Of a stretch of 64,000 bases of DNA, positions 36,437 through 45,261 are shown one piece after another (position 1 is the first letter of the stretch; each line of letters opens with the position of its first letter). The translations under genes and the position numbers were made by a program. Source of the stretch: JANLTP01 sp031363055 (GTDB taxonomy: Bacteria; Pseudomonadota; Gammaproteobacteria; Burkholderiales; Burkholderiaceae_E); contig JANLTP010000164.1 of the NCBI GenBank assembly GCA_031363055.1, forward strand, positions 17,827-81,826. Direction: 5' to 3'. The notes under the pieces were generated by a model. It saw only the letters and a list, made by a program, of their open reading frames with translations, did no database searches and was not told the DNA's origin.

Positions 36437-36904
36437 GCGGCAGACGCCAACCCGTCCTTTTGAATTGGCGCATGCGAGGAGCCATCGCATCAACTGCGGC
36501 CAAATTCCGGTCCCCGGCCTGGGGCGAGCCATGCACTGGCCTACCTCATTGCCGAGTGCCGGTTTCCGTAGACCGTCGAGGCCTTGGGAGCCCATGGCGG
36601 CCAATTGGCGCAACCGATCCGCACCATCCGCCCGCGTGCCCTGCCTCGCAAGCGACGAGCGCTGCGATGCCTGGTTCGTTGATATCGAGCTGACCGCAAG
36701 ACCCCCCGCGCTCATCGGCTGTCGATCCCGGGAGCCGGACCACGAGGGACCGCTTTGGAGAATGGGCACGTTCAACCGGTCGTCGCCCTGTGGCGGCTGT
36801 AATTTGAAACCGGTCATTGACATCGCCGTTTGCTGATCGATCGTATGACCGGAAGTGGCCGGTCCATGACCTTCGATGCCATGGTCGTGACCGGCCGCTA
36901 GCGA
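36437..36904. other. Gene-free stretch before the first integrase
   Basis: No supported gene. The last bases (GTGACCGGCCGCTA, 36887-36900) recur as GTGACCGGCCGCTTA before the second integrase copy near 44193, so this boundary belongs to the duplicated integrase unit. Confidence 0.6.
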
Positions 36905-37531
36905 CTACACCTCGGTTTGTTCAGCGATTTCCAGGGCGTCGTCAACCTCAATCCCGAGATACCTGACCGTGCTTTCGAGTTTGGTGTGACCGAGCAGCAG
37001 CTGGACCGCCCGCAGGTTCTTGGAACGCCGGTAGATGAGCGTCGCCTTTGTGCGCCGCAGCGAATGCGTGCCGTACCCGGCCGGATCCAACCCAATCGAT
37101 TCGACCCACGACTCCACAATGCGGGCGTACTGTCGGGTCGACAGATGAGGTGACTTCGATAGCCTGCTCGAAAAGAGAAACTGATCCGAAGCCAGGTGCG
37201 CTTTGGCTATCCATTCGGCAACGGCAATCCGGGTCGTCTCGGTGATCTCGAACTGCACCGGGCGGTGGGTCTTCTTCTGCATCACGATGGCGCGGGGGGC
37301 GATCCGGCTGCCCTGGACGATGTCACGAACGCGCAACGCCACCAGGTCGCATCCCCGGAGCTTGCTGTCGATCGCGAGGTTGAAGAGCGCCAGCTCACGC
37401 CTACTGTGCGCCAATTCGAGGCGAATGCAAATCGCCCAGATCTCCTTCGACTTGGGTTGCTGCGGGCTCTCCGAGCTAAAATCTGGGTACCGACGCTGTT
37501 TCGTAACCAGGAAGTAGTACCCAATGTACAA
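36905..37531 (-). CDS. Single-domain tyrosine recombinase (integrase), copy 1
   Basis: This 208-residue recombinase consists of the catalytic domain only: Arg in SKLRGCDLVALRV, the HxxR box HSLRRTKAT, and LLGHTKLESTVRYLG with the second His and the nucleophile Tyr. From PKSKEIWAI on it matches the widespread about 205-residue integrase family. The first about 22 residues do not match, and the start overlaps the divergent lipoprotein start by eight bases, so the native N-terminus was probably replaced by an insertion or deletion. It may still be active. Confidence 0.8.
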   Translation of the reverse strand: MYIGYYFLVTKQRRYPDFSSESPQQPKSKEIWAICIRLELAHSRRELALFNLAIDSKLRGCDLVALRVRDIVQGSRIAPRAIVMQKKTHRPVQFEITETTRIAVAEWIAKAHLASDQFLFSSRLSKSPHLSTRQYARIVESWVESIGLDPAGYGTHSLRRTKATLIYRRSKNLRAVQLLLGHTKLESTVRYLGIEVDDALEIAEQTEV

Positions 37532-38009
37532 ATGTCATAAAGCGGTTGCAATCATTGTGAGTGTCCTAGTTTTGTCGTCATGCACGAGCCCGGGAACGAA
37601 CAAATCCGAAAACTCTACAAATGGGGCGGGCACATCTAACCAGACGCTAGTTGGCGCGTGGGAAGTAACCGCTAGTCGAACGAGGGGCGTAGGCAAAAAT
37701 CTACTGACGTTCTCGTCAGACAATACATTCTTCCGGAGCGGAGACACGCACCCGGTCCTCAGTGGCGCGCATGGTGCATGGAAGCTCGTTGATCCAAACC
37801 AATACAACGCGAGTTATGTTTCTTTCTCGTTCGATCAGGGTGGAAAATGGATCGGAATAAACAGGAACAACCTGCAGCTAATCCTCAGTCCGGGCGGCAA
37901 TGAGTTCACTGGCACGGTGAAGAGCAGCAATAGAGATCTTCAGGATAACGTAGTCAGCACAGGGACTTCCCCCTTGGCTGGAAAACGCATTCAAGTGCAG
38001 CCGTTTTGA
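37524..38009 (+). CDS. Small lipoprotein of unknown function
   Basis: This 161-residue protein has a lipoprotein signal ending in LVLSSC (Cys20), then a Ser/Asn-rich linker and a beta-rich domain (LVGAWEVTASRTRG, LLTFSSDNTFF, GAWKLVDP) like small lipocalin-type domains. AGGAAG lies nine bases upstream of the ATG. It is clearly more AT-rich than its neighbours, which suggests separate transfer. The start overlaps the integrase start on the other strand. Confidence 0.6.
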   Translation: MYKCHKAVAIIVSVLVLSSCTSPGTNKSENSTNGAGTSNQTLVGAWEVTASRTRGVGKNLLTFSSDNTFFRSGDTHPVLSGAHGAWKLVDPNQYNASYVSFSFDQGGKWIGINRNNLQLILSPGGNEFTGTVKSSNRDLQDNVVSTGTSPLAGKRIQVQPF

Positions 38010-38506
38010 TCGAGGCTCGTTGATTCGGGTCATTGAAACGAAGGAAATGGGCCCTGCGGGGCAAGCATTGGATACTCCCGTGCTAATCGCGAGCGTCCGC
38101 TCAGTGAAATGCCGACATTCATGCTTCGACGCGACAAACGCCGGCGACCGACCCGTCTCGGTCATTCGAACATTCTGGCCGAATGGCTACTGTGCAGCGG
38201 GTCCGGTCGTTCGCCTTCGACCTCTGGACTCACACTGGCGGCCAAAAGCAGGTGCTGGTAAACGGCGGCTTTGAGTCCGTCCGATTGTCCGTGCGAAGTC
38301 CGCCGCGGTCAAACGCACGCTGCGGGACAGCGAAGACTGCGGCCTTCAGGGCCAAGGCGATATGCAACTGCTGCTGAACCAAGCCAGAAGTGCTCCCAAT
38401 GCGAAGGCAGTCGCCCAGGCCGTGTTGCTTGCCAGTGTGGTGCTGGGTGGTCGACGCGCGATGCGGCCGCACCGACCCTTTCCGCCAATGCGCCATTCAA
38501 CTCGCC
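38010..38506. other. Gene-free stretch
   Basis: No supported gene on either strand. Degenerate sequence between the lipoprotein and the MarR promoter. Confidence 0.6.
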
Positions 38507-38535
38507 TTGACAGGCACTCCGTTAATGACTATAGT
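38507..38535 (+). promoter_or_regulatory. Near-consensus sigma-70 promoter of the MarR operon
   Basis: TTGACA (38507-38512), a 17-base spacer and TATAGT (38530-38535). Transcription would start near 38542, about 22 bases before the MarR ATG. The -10 box lies inside the palindromic operator. Confidence 0.8.
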
Positions 38536-38555
38536 GATGATCACTTTAGTTATTA
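38523..38555. promoter_or_regulatory. 33-bp palindromic operator for the MarR regulator
   Basis: An imperfect palindrome centred on 38539 with a perfect core AGTGAT-G-ATCACT and matching outer arms (ACTA/TAGT, TAAT/ATTA). It covers the -10 box and the start point, the expected place for autorepression by the MarR protein encoded directly downstream. Confidence 0.75.
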
Positions 38556-38563
38556 CATGAGTC

Positions 38564-39151
38564 ATGCCTTCCAACTCCTTCCTCTTGAATTACCTCTACG
38601 GTCCTGCCGCTGCCGTCAACGGCTGGCGGTCAGCGGGTACGGCCGAGTTGCCAGCCATCCCCGGTCGTCGGGCCCCTAGTCAATTGGCGAAGCGGTTTTC
38701 GCAGGTCATGGTCAGCTTGATGAGCGCCACTCTGGAGCCTTATGGACTGACACCTCCGCAGTGGGGCGTGATGGTGGCGATCATTCGCGAGCCTGGAACG
38801 GACCAGCGCCGCGTGGCGGAGCGCCAAGGCATCGATGTCAACTCGGCGAGCCGACTGATCGACGAACTTGAGTTGTTGGGGCTGGTTCGCCGCGTGGCGT
38901 CACCGACCGATCGGCGCAGCAACCAGATCGAACTCACCGCTGCCGGCAAGCGTCTTCGCGCCAAGGCGGCGGTTCCGGTGATCGCCGCGCAAGACAGCGC
39001 TCTGGCCTGCCTCGACGACACCGAGAAGGCCACCCTGCTGAACCTGCTCACCCGTGTGGTGGAAGCCAACCAGGCACATGCCCGTCCGGGCGTCGGGCGA
39101 CGCAAGCCGGTCCGAAGATCGGCACCGTCACATCCCGCCCACAGCGCCTGA
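38564..39151 (+). CDS. MarR-family transcriptional regulator
   Basis: This 195-residue regulator has the MarR winged helix: MSATLEPYGLTPPQWGVMVAIIREPG, RVAERQGIDVNSASRLIDELELLGLVRRVASPTDRRSNQIELTAAG, with the wing Arg/Asp cluster DRRS. A longer N-terminus than usual (about 40 residues) leaves the start slightly uncertain. It likely represses its own operon with the Bug receptor and VOC genes, responding to an aromatic or carboxylate ligand. Confidence 0.85.
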   Translation: MPSNSFLLNYLYGPAAAVNGWRSAGTAELPAIPGRRAPSQLAKRFSQVMVSLMSATLEPYGLTPPQWGVMVAIIREPGTDQRRVAERQGIDVNSASRLIDELELLGLVRRVASPTDRRSNQIELTAAGKRLRAKAAVPVIAAQDSALACLDDTEKATLLNLLTRVVEANQAHARPGVGRRKPVRRSAPSHPAHSA

Positions 39152-39199
39152 CCCTCAAACTCTCTCTGCGCTTCGCTCGCCGAAGCTGGGATCCCGATC

Positions 39200-40210
39200 A
39201 TGAACACCTCGTGGCAAGACCCTTCAAACGACGCGCAAGCGGCGCGCCGATCATTCCTGGCTACTTCCCTAACCCTCGCCGGCCTGGCGTCGGGTCAGGT
39301 GGCTGGCGTGGAACGTTGGCCCTCGCGGCCCATCACGGTGGTCTCGACCGGCCCGGCAGGCAGCGGCCCCGACACGCGAGCGCGCGAACTCTTCGCGCAC
39401 ATCGGCATGTCGCTCGGCCAGCCGATCGTAATCGCGAACATGCCAGGCGCCGGCGGCATCATCGCGATGGAGCACACGCGCCGCGCTTCACCCGATGGCC
39501 ACCGCTTCATCTTCACGCACATTGGCGCCGTGGTCATCAACCCGTCGCTGTTCAAGGCGCTGCCCTACGACCCCGTGCGCGACTTCGATCCCGTCTCGCT
39601 GGTGCTTGAGTCGCCGATGATCCTGGTCGCACCAACATCAATGGGCATCGAGTCGCTGGCGCAGTTGCTCGATCTGGCCAAACGCAAGCCGGGCACGTTG
39701 ATGTACGCGTCAGCCGGCAATGGCACGCCACCGCACATGTTCATCGAGCAACTCAAGGCCGCTACCCAGTTGTCGATCGACCATGTGCCGTTCAAAGGCT
39801 CACCCGGCGTGGCGCTGGCATTGATGGGTGCCGAGGTCGCCGTGGGCATGGAAGGGGCCATCGTATTGATGCCGCTGATCGAGACCGGCAAGGTTCGTGC
39901 GCTAGCCGTGACCGGTGACATCCGCATGGAAAACCTGCCGCAGGTGCCGACCTTCACCGAGTTGGGTGTGCCCAACATCGGCCTGAGCTGGCTGGCGGTG
40001 ATGGCGCCCAAGGGCACGATGCCCGAGGCGGTGACCGCGATGAACCGCGAAATCACACGCGCGCTTGCCTTGCCCGACTTGCGGCGCAGTCTGATTGCGC
40101 TCGGCAGCAGGCCCATCGGCGGACCGCCCGAGGTGCTGGCAGAGCGAATTCGCGTCGAGCTGCCGCGGTGGAAGACGGTGATCGACCGCGCCGGCATCCG
40201 CCCCGATTAG
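39200..40210 (+). CDS. Bug-family (TTT) substrate-binding protein
   Basis: This 336-residue receptor has a signal peptide that contains ARRSFLATSLTLAGLASG. Bug marks: WPSRPITVVSTGPAGSGPDTRARE, IANMPGAGGIIAMEH and the DGHRFIF segment. It lies between the MarR and VOC genes in one apparent operon; no TctAB is present. More GC-rich than the core receptors. Confidence 0.83.
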   Translation: MNTSWQDPSNDAQAARRSFLATSLTLAGLASGQVAGVERWPSRPITVVSTGPAGSGPDTRARELFAHIGMSLGQPIVIANMPGAGGIIAMEHTRRASPDGHRFIFTHIGAVVINPSLFKALPYDPVRDFDPVSLVLESPMILVAPTSMGIESLAQLLDLAKRKPGTLMYASAGNGTPPHMFIEQLKAATQLSIDHVPFKGSPGVALALMGAEVAVGMEGAIVLMPLIETGKVRALAVTGDIRMENLPQVPTFTELGVPNIGLSWLAVMAPKGTMPEAVTAMNREITRALALPDLRRSLIALGSRPIGGPPEVLAERIRVELPRWKTVIDRAGIRPD

Positions 40211-40229
40211 TCTCCAAAGGATCCATGAA

Positions 40230-40772
40230 ATGACTGCTTCTGACCCCGCCCTGCCGACCATGCGTCTGGGTGAGATCGTGCTCGCTACCGGCCGCTACGA
40301 CGCCATGACGGCGTGGTACCGGCAACTGCTGGACATCGAGCCCTCGCTCGAACATGCCACCGAAACGGGCGCGCCACCGGGCGGGCCGCCCAAGCCGACG
40401 CGCATGTGCTTTTTCAGGCTGCACATCGAGCACCCCTACCAGGACGTGGTGGCTATCTTCGAGATGCCCGGCACCCGCGATGCGCCCACCGGCGACCCGG
40501 GTCTGCACCACATGCAGTTGCGAAATGCCTCGCTGCCCGTCTTGCGTGAGCGCTATCGACGCCTGCGCGACATGGGTGTCTTGCCCTATCGTGCAATGGA
40601 CCACGGCCCCAGCACAAGCCTGTATTACCGCGACCCGGACCACAACGCGGTTGAGATTGCGGCCAGTAACTTCGCGACCCTAGGGGAGTTTCAGGCTTGC
40701 CTGGCCTCCGATGCCTACAGACGCAATCCTTCGGGGAAGGTCATCGATGCCCGGTCTTTGCTTCTTCTGTAG
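40230..40772 (+). CDS. VOC-family dioxygenase or isomerase-like protein
   Basis: This 180-residue vicinal-oxygen-chelate protein starts LGEIVLATGRYDAMTAWYRQLLDIEP. It has GLHHMQLRNAS with a metal-type His and YYRDPDHNAVEIAASNF at the end with the late Glu, as in extradiol dioxygenases. It is probably the enzyme of the MarR-controlled unit that acts on the compound bound by the Bug receptor. Confidence 0.78.
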   Translation: MTASDPALPTMRLGEIVLATGRYDAMTAWYRQLLDIEPSLEHATETGAPPGGPPKPTRMCFFRLHIEHPYQDVVAIFEMPGTRDAPTGDPGLHHMQLRNASLPVLRERYRRLRDMGVLPYRAMDHGPSTSLYYRDPDHNAVEIAASNFATLGEFQACLASDAYRRNPSGKVIDARSLLLL

Positions 40773-40904
40773 CGCGGGCCTGCTGTTCTATGGTCAGAGT
40801 CTGTGCGTTGGGGGCTTCGTCCACGCTGCGAAGTGACTCGATCAGGATGCCGATGAGAACCCTGTGGCGCTTGGTTCGCGGTACTGAATGGAAGATTGTT
40901 CCGC

Positions 40905-41237
40905 ATGCTCACCGTCGTCATGCTCCTACTGCTCCCTGTCGTACTCGGCATGTCGGTCTACAGAAGCATTTAGATCCCGCGGGAACTTCTGTCTCGCCGT
41001 TTAGGTATCAATCCACGAGCGTTCTGGGCCGCAGCGCTTGGCTTCGGGGCAACTTACTGTGCTTTGCTTGGCTTCACCATCTTGGTTCTCTACACAGCGG
41101 CGAAGGCGATCATGAGTCCACCGAGGACAGTCCTGGAACTTCTATCTGTCGCCTCAGTTGCTGTAGCCTATCCCTTCGTGTACCTTGCTTTCGAGTGGGT
41201 CCTGCACCACAGCGTCAAGCCGCTCGAACGCGCATGA
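40905..41237 (+). pseudogene. Small membrane protein frame interrupted by an amber codon
   Basis: From ATG 40905 the frame encodes 22 hydrophobic residues (LTVVMLLLLPVVLG), meets TAG at 40971-40973, and stays open for 87 more codons to TGA 41235-41237. The second part has two membrane segments (AAALGFGATYCALLGFTILV and VASVAVAYPFVYLAFEWVL) and a Leu-Glu-Arg-Ala end. One nonsense mutation in a 110-codon gene is the simplest reading. Family unknown. Confidence 0.45.
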
Positions 41238-41296
41238 GCGAAGCCTCTCCGAAACAGAAATTTCGTTTGCACAACTGGCGTGATCGAGTGAACCCC
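41234..41296 (+). pseudogene. IS5-family transposase N-terminal fragment
   Basis: From ATG 41234 the frame reads MSEASPKQKFRLHNWRD, which matches the start of IS5-type transposases (KQKxRxxNWRDYN). After RDRVNP the similarity is lost, so only about 20 residues remain. It overlaps the stop of the membrane-protein remnant. Confidence 0.45.
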
Positions 41297-41945
41297 TTAG
41301 TTGGCAGACAGCCTGCCGCTCGTGTCGTCGTTCATCGTCGACTTGATCGGCCGGGGATCGCAAGGCAAGCGAGGCGCCCGAGTTCAGCTTGTGCCCCGAG
41401 CGCCTTGCCGTTGGAGGGCCGCTCGAACGAGTTGGGCTGGACTTGTTGGTCCCCGCCGTGCGAGGGATTCGAATCCGCGCTGCAATCACGGTCGTGGAGC
41501 CTTGTCGAGTGTGGGGAGAACGGCATCGGGTTCGACAGGGAGCGATCGCCTATCTCAGCTATGCCGCCAGCATTTCGAGGTGCCCTAGGACAGCAACGGG
41601 TCGCCAGCGGGTGTAGTCCATCGCGCCGCAGCCGGCAGCACTCCGCCTATCGCAGTCATTAGAAAAAATGCATCCGGCGGCCGCTTTTGGCCGAACTTGC
41701 CCCGTCGCAGCGTATCGGTGCTGCGCTTTTGAATAACAGGTCATTGGAACGCCGACATTCGTGGTGCGTCGCATCAGGCGCCCGCAGCCGACCCTAGAGT
41801 GACATTCAAAGTTTCCGCTTGGCCGCCGCATGCGAAACACTTGGCAAACCGCTCAGGCGCAAACCGCCGCAGTTGTGGAACTGGACGCAGCGGGCGCCAG
41901 ATCGGGACGCATGGTCGCCCCGAGATAATGAAGTTGCCCCGCAAC
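41297..41945. other. Gene-free stretch between IS fragment and LysR gene
   Basis: No supported gene. Degenerate sequence of the same kind as at 36437-36904. A T-loop-like GGATTCGAATCC (41465-41476) is present but no tRNA can be folded around it. Confidence 0.6.
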
Positions 41946-42887
41946 TCAGCACAGCTTTGAAAATGGCCGAGCCAACTCGCGCAATTGCGCAAGAAAGAGT
42001 TCAGCGGCGGGGTGGAGCGCGCGGTCCTTCAGCGTAAGGATCATGGTTGCGGTGTTCCACACCGGCAATTCCAGCGGCAAGAGGCTCAAAGTCTTGCGCT
42101 CACGGCTGAAAGGCAGCAGAGAATGCGGAATACAGGTGACGAAGCGTCCCGTGTCCAGCAGGTTGTAGCGTGAGTTCAGCGAACCGGAGATGACAATGCG
42201 CCGGGGGAGCGGCAACCCAGCCGCCGCGAAAGCAACGGCCACAGGTGATTCGGGCATGACCTCGTTGCGAGAAAGGACCCAGCCTTCGTCGGCCAGTTCA
42301 GCCAGCGTGAGCTTCCTGCGGCGCGCCAGAGGGTGCGTTTTGCCTGCCACCAAGAGCAGGCGGTCGAAAAACAAGGGCTCGCCTATCACCTCGACAGGCA
42401 GGGGCAGCGTCAGCGGGCGAGCCACCACAAAGTCGACTGCGCGCGCAAGCAGGAAGTGCTGGATGAGGTCGGGCGATTGGCCCGACTCAAGCACGAAGCG
42501 CAGGCGCGGATGACGCAGAAGCATTGCGGAGACCGTAGCGCCCACAAGTCCCGCATGCAGCGTCTCCATACCACCCAGACGCACCTCGCCGCCCTCGGGG
42601 TCGGCCAGCTCGGCCAGCTCGCGCAATGCGCCGCGCACCTGATCGACGATGACTTCGGTGCGCCGCACCAGCGCTGCGCCGAACAAGGTGGGCTCTACGC
42701 CGCGCCGCCCGCGCTCCAGCAGCTTTAGGCCGAGGGCATCCTCCAGCTCGGCAATGGCCTTGGAGACTGCCGGCTGCGACAGGTTCAGCACTGCCACGGC
42801 CTTGCGCATGCCACCGGCGTGGACGACCGCGGCCAGCGTTTCAAGATCGCGCAGCCGCACGCGGCGTTGCACTCGGTCGATCTGCAT
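41946..42887 (-). CDS. LysR-family transcriptional regulator
   Basis: This 313-residue regulator has the N-terminal helix-turn-helix (RLRDLETLAAVVHAGGMRKAVAVLNLSQPAVSKAIAELEDALGLKLLER) and a two-lobe effector domain. AAGGAG lies upstream of the ATG at 42887; the ATT/ATG seven codons earlier is less likely. Two TGATCAC motifs (42902-42908, 42915-42921) lie directly upstream, in the 157-base region shared with the divergent Bug receptor gene, and may be its binding site. Confidence 0.85.
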   Translation of the reverse strand: MQIDRVQRRVRLRDLETLAAVVHAGGMRKAVAVLNLSQPAVSKAIAELEDALGLKLLERGRRGVEPTLFGAALVRRTEVIVDQVRGALRELAELADPEGGEVRLGGMETLHAGLVGATVSAMLLRHPRLRFVLESGQSPDLIQHFLLARAVDFVVARPLTLPLPVEVIGEPLFFDRLLLVAGKTHPLARRRKLTLAELADEGWVLSRNEVMPESPVAVAFAAAGLPLPRRIVISGSLNSRYNLLDTGRFVTCIPHSLLPFSRERKTLSLLPLELPVWNTATMILTLKDRALHPAAELFLAQLRELARPFSKLC

Positions 42888-43044
42888 GGCGAACTCCTTG
42901 ATGATCACGCTGGCTGATCACATGATACAAAAAAGTAGCTATTGCAGAATCGCTACGGATGCCAAGATCCGTTCGCGCCAGCAGCTCTTACCGATTCCGA
43001 GAGCGGCTGTACCGGAACTGCGACGACCTTGAAGGTGAACTGCA

Positions 43045-44049
43045 ATGATGCCGATTCGAATCTCTCGTCGCCGAGTCCTGCGGACCTTGCCGATGACCGT
43101 TACCGCCACACTCTCGGCCCCGGCGTTGCTGCGTGCGCAGCGCCCGGAGACGCTGCGCCTCTTGTGCGGCTACCCACCCGGTGGCTCAGTCGACGTGGTC
43201 TGCCGCAAGTTGGCCGAAAAACTGGCCGGCCGCGTGGCAGCGCAAGTGATCGTTGAGAATCGGACCGGCGCCGCAGGGCGCATTGCGGTGGACGAGCTCA
43301 AGCGCGCAGCAGACGGCAACGTGATGTTGATTACCCCTGCTTCAGTGGTGACGATGTACCCACATGTCTACCGGCAGTTGGCCTACGATCCGTTCACTGA
43401 CTTGGCGCCCGTTTCGACGGTGGCCACCACGGCGTTCGCGCTGGCCGTCGGCCCCAAGGTTCCCACGAGCATTACGACGGTGGCCGAACTCGTGCGCTGG
43501 TGCAGCGCCACGAGCTCGTCTGGCGCTCCGGTGGCCTGCGGTAATGCAGGCGCGGGCTCGATGCCGCACTTCATGGCCATACTCGCTGCGCGTGAAATCG
43601 GCGTGGAGTTGTCGCATGTGCCGTACCGTGGCGGCCTGCCAGCGATGCAGGGCGTTGCCGCCGGCGAAGTGGCGTTGGCGATCGGCACAGAAGGTTCTGC
43701 ACGCGCGGTGCAGCAAGCGGGCCGGCTGCGTGTGCTGGCCACTACCTGGGAACGACGCTCGCCGTTTTTCCCCGAAGTGCCGAGTTTTCGCGAGCTGGGT
43801 TTTACCGGCTTGGGCCAGCGCGAGTGGTATGGCGCGTTCATGCCCGTGCGCAGTACTGCAGCGGCGGTGGCGGTCGCGGCGGAGGCAATACGCGCAGTGG
43901 CACAGGAAGCCGACTTGCGCGAGACCTGGGAGAAGGCTGGCCTCGCCGTGGAAACCAGCTCGTCGGCACAGCTGCGCGAGGCGATTCGCGCCGAGCACAA
44001 ATTCTGGGGGCCGCTAGTGAAGGGGTCGGGATTCACGCCTGAAAGCTGA
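43045..44049 (+). CDS. Bug-family (TTT) substrate-binding protein
   Basis: This 334-residue receptor has a twin-arginine-like signal (SRRRVLRTLPMTVTATLSAPALLRA). Bug marks: LRLLCGYPPGGSVDVVCRKLAE and VENRTGAAGRIAVDEL. It is divergent from a LysR gene that probably controls it; no carrier genes are near. Confidence 0.83.
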   Translation: MMPIRISRRRVLRTLPMTVTATLSAPALLRAQRPETLRLLCGYPPGGSVDVVCRKLAEKLAGRVAAQVIVENRTGAAGRIAVDELKRAADGNVMLITPASVVTMYPHVYRQLAYDPFTDLAPVSTVATTAFALAVGPKVPTSITTVAELVRWCSATSSSGAPVACGNAGAGSMPHFMAILAAREIGVELSHVPYRGGLPAMQGVAAGEVALAIGTEGSARAVQQAGRLRVLATTWERRSPFFPEVPSFRELGFTGLGQREWYGAFMPVRSTAAAVAVAAEAIRAVAQEADLRETWEKAGLAVETSSSAQLREAIRAEHKFWGPLVKGSGFTPES

Positions 44050-44210
44050 ATGGCGGTCTCCGCACCTCGGGCACTGGTGCCTCGATACAAGACCAGAATA
44101 TGGAGAGCGGCGGCGATGATCCCGGCACGGAGGAAAGCCGCCGCTCCTGGGCGACAGGAATTGGCCGAACAACGCCCCTCGACAAGAAAGGCGTGACCGG
44201 CCGCTTAGGG

Positions 44211-44667
44211 CTACACCTCGGTTTGTTCCGCGATTTCCAGAGCATCGTCAACCTCGATCCCGAGATACCTGACCGTGCTTTCAAGGTTTGTATGGCCCAG
44301 CAGGAGTTGTACCGCCCGCAAGTTCTTTGTTCGCCGGTAAATCAATGTCGCCTTTGTGCGCCGCAGCGAATGGGTTCCGTACCCGGCCGGATCCAAACCG
44401 ATCGATTCGACCCACGACTTCACGATCCGGGAGTACTGCCATGTCGATAGATGGGGGGACTTGGACAGCCGGCTCGGAAAGAGATGCTGATCCGAGGTAA
44501 GGTGCGCTGCGGCAATCCATTCGGCAACGGCAACCCTGGTCGTCTCGGTGATCTCAAACTGTACCGGGCGCTTGGTCTTCTTTTGCCTTAAGGGGCGGCT
44601 TCTGGCCGATCAGCTTGCCCTTGTTCCAAGGGATTGAGTTTGCAGGTTTCTTGATAACCAAGTCCAT
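44211..44667 (-). pseudogene. Tyrosine recombinase (integrase), copy 2, internal deletion
   Basis: The minus strand starts at ATG 44665-44667 with AGGAG upstream and reads KKPANSIPWNKGKLIGQKPPLK, the normal N-terminus of the about 205-residue integrase family. At about 44584-44590 it jumps, out of frame, to KKTKRPVQFEIT and then runs to EIAEQTEV (stop 44211). About 90 codons of the middle are missing, including the first catalytic Arg. The 3' part is about 85 percent identical by eye to copy 1 at 36905, in the same orientation, 7.3 kb away. Confidence 0.7.
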
Positions 44668-45255
44668 GAATGGCTCCTGTGCCAATGAAAAGGAGTTTCA
44701 TGATGATTTCGGGTGGCCTTTGTTGGATTGCCTGAATTGCCGACACAAGCGCGGCATCCGCAAATCCAGGCGAACTCCAGTACCGCCAGAGATAGTCTAT
44801 GAACTTGAAATCGTTCTGGACGATCGCCTTCTCGGGCAACTCCGGAAACTGAAAGAACCACCAGTGAAATGAGCGATGAACGTGCCTGGCATCCAGGAGA
44901 CTCTTCCTGACCTGTGCCGGGTGCGGCACTGCCGCTAGAACCGCGCGCCTGACGAGTTCCGGGAAGGCGGCGACCACGGCGTAGCCGATACTCGCGCCCC
45001 AATCCTGTCCGACAAGATACACCGGTCCGCCTCCGAGAGCCCGAATCAATTCAGAGACATCAGTCGCAAGCGTGGTCATTGCGTAATAGCGGTTTACAGG
45101 AACTTCCGTCGGCGAATAACCGCGCAAAAACGGCGCCACGGCTCGATACCCGGCGGCTGCGAGTCCCGTAAGTTGGTGGCTCCAAGATTGGGCTGTGTCA
45201 GGGAGGCCGTGCAATAGGAGCACGACTGGCCGAATTCGGACTTTTCGGACAAACG
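44668..45255 (-). pseudogene. Alpha/beta hydrolase fragment fused to an integrase remnant
   Basis: The frame lacks its own start and continues from the integrase remnant at 45262. It carries VVLLLHGLPDTAQSWSHQLTGLAAAGYRAVAPFLRGYS, nucleophile Asp in VGQDWGAS and part of the lid (FHWWFFQFPELPEKAIVQNDF), like epoxide hydrolases. The C-terminal third with the acid and His is missing and is replaced by the integrase copy 2 start. Both ends are therefore broken. Confidence 0.7.
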
Positions 45256-45261
45256 ATTTTC

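Noticed and set aside
8892..41237. Programmed amber recoding (pyrrolysine or suppression) to explain two TAG-split frames
   Set aside because: TAG also serves as a normal stop for genes in the window (for example at 30427 and 34502), and no pyl genes or stem-loop signals were seen. Simple nonsense mutations are preferred.
41463..41480. GGATTCGAATCC, resembling a tRNA T-loop, as a tRNA gene or attachment-site remnant
   Set aside because: No acceptor, D or anticodon stem can be drawn around it. A chance palindrome is more likely.
40697..41662. 321-codon plus-strand frame behind the VOC gene
   Set aside because: It crosses the VOC end, the membrane-protein remnant and degenerate DNA. Only the 20-residue IS5-like piece inside it is recognisable.
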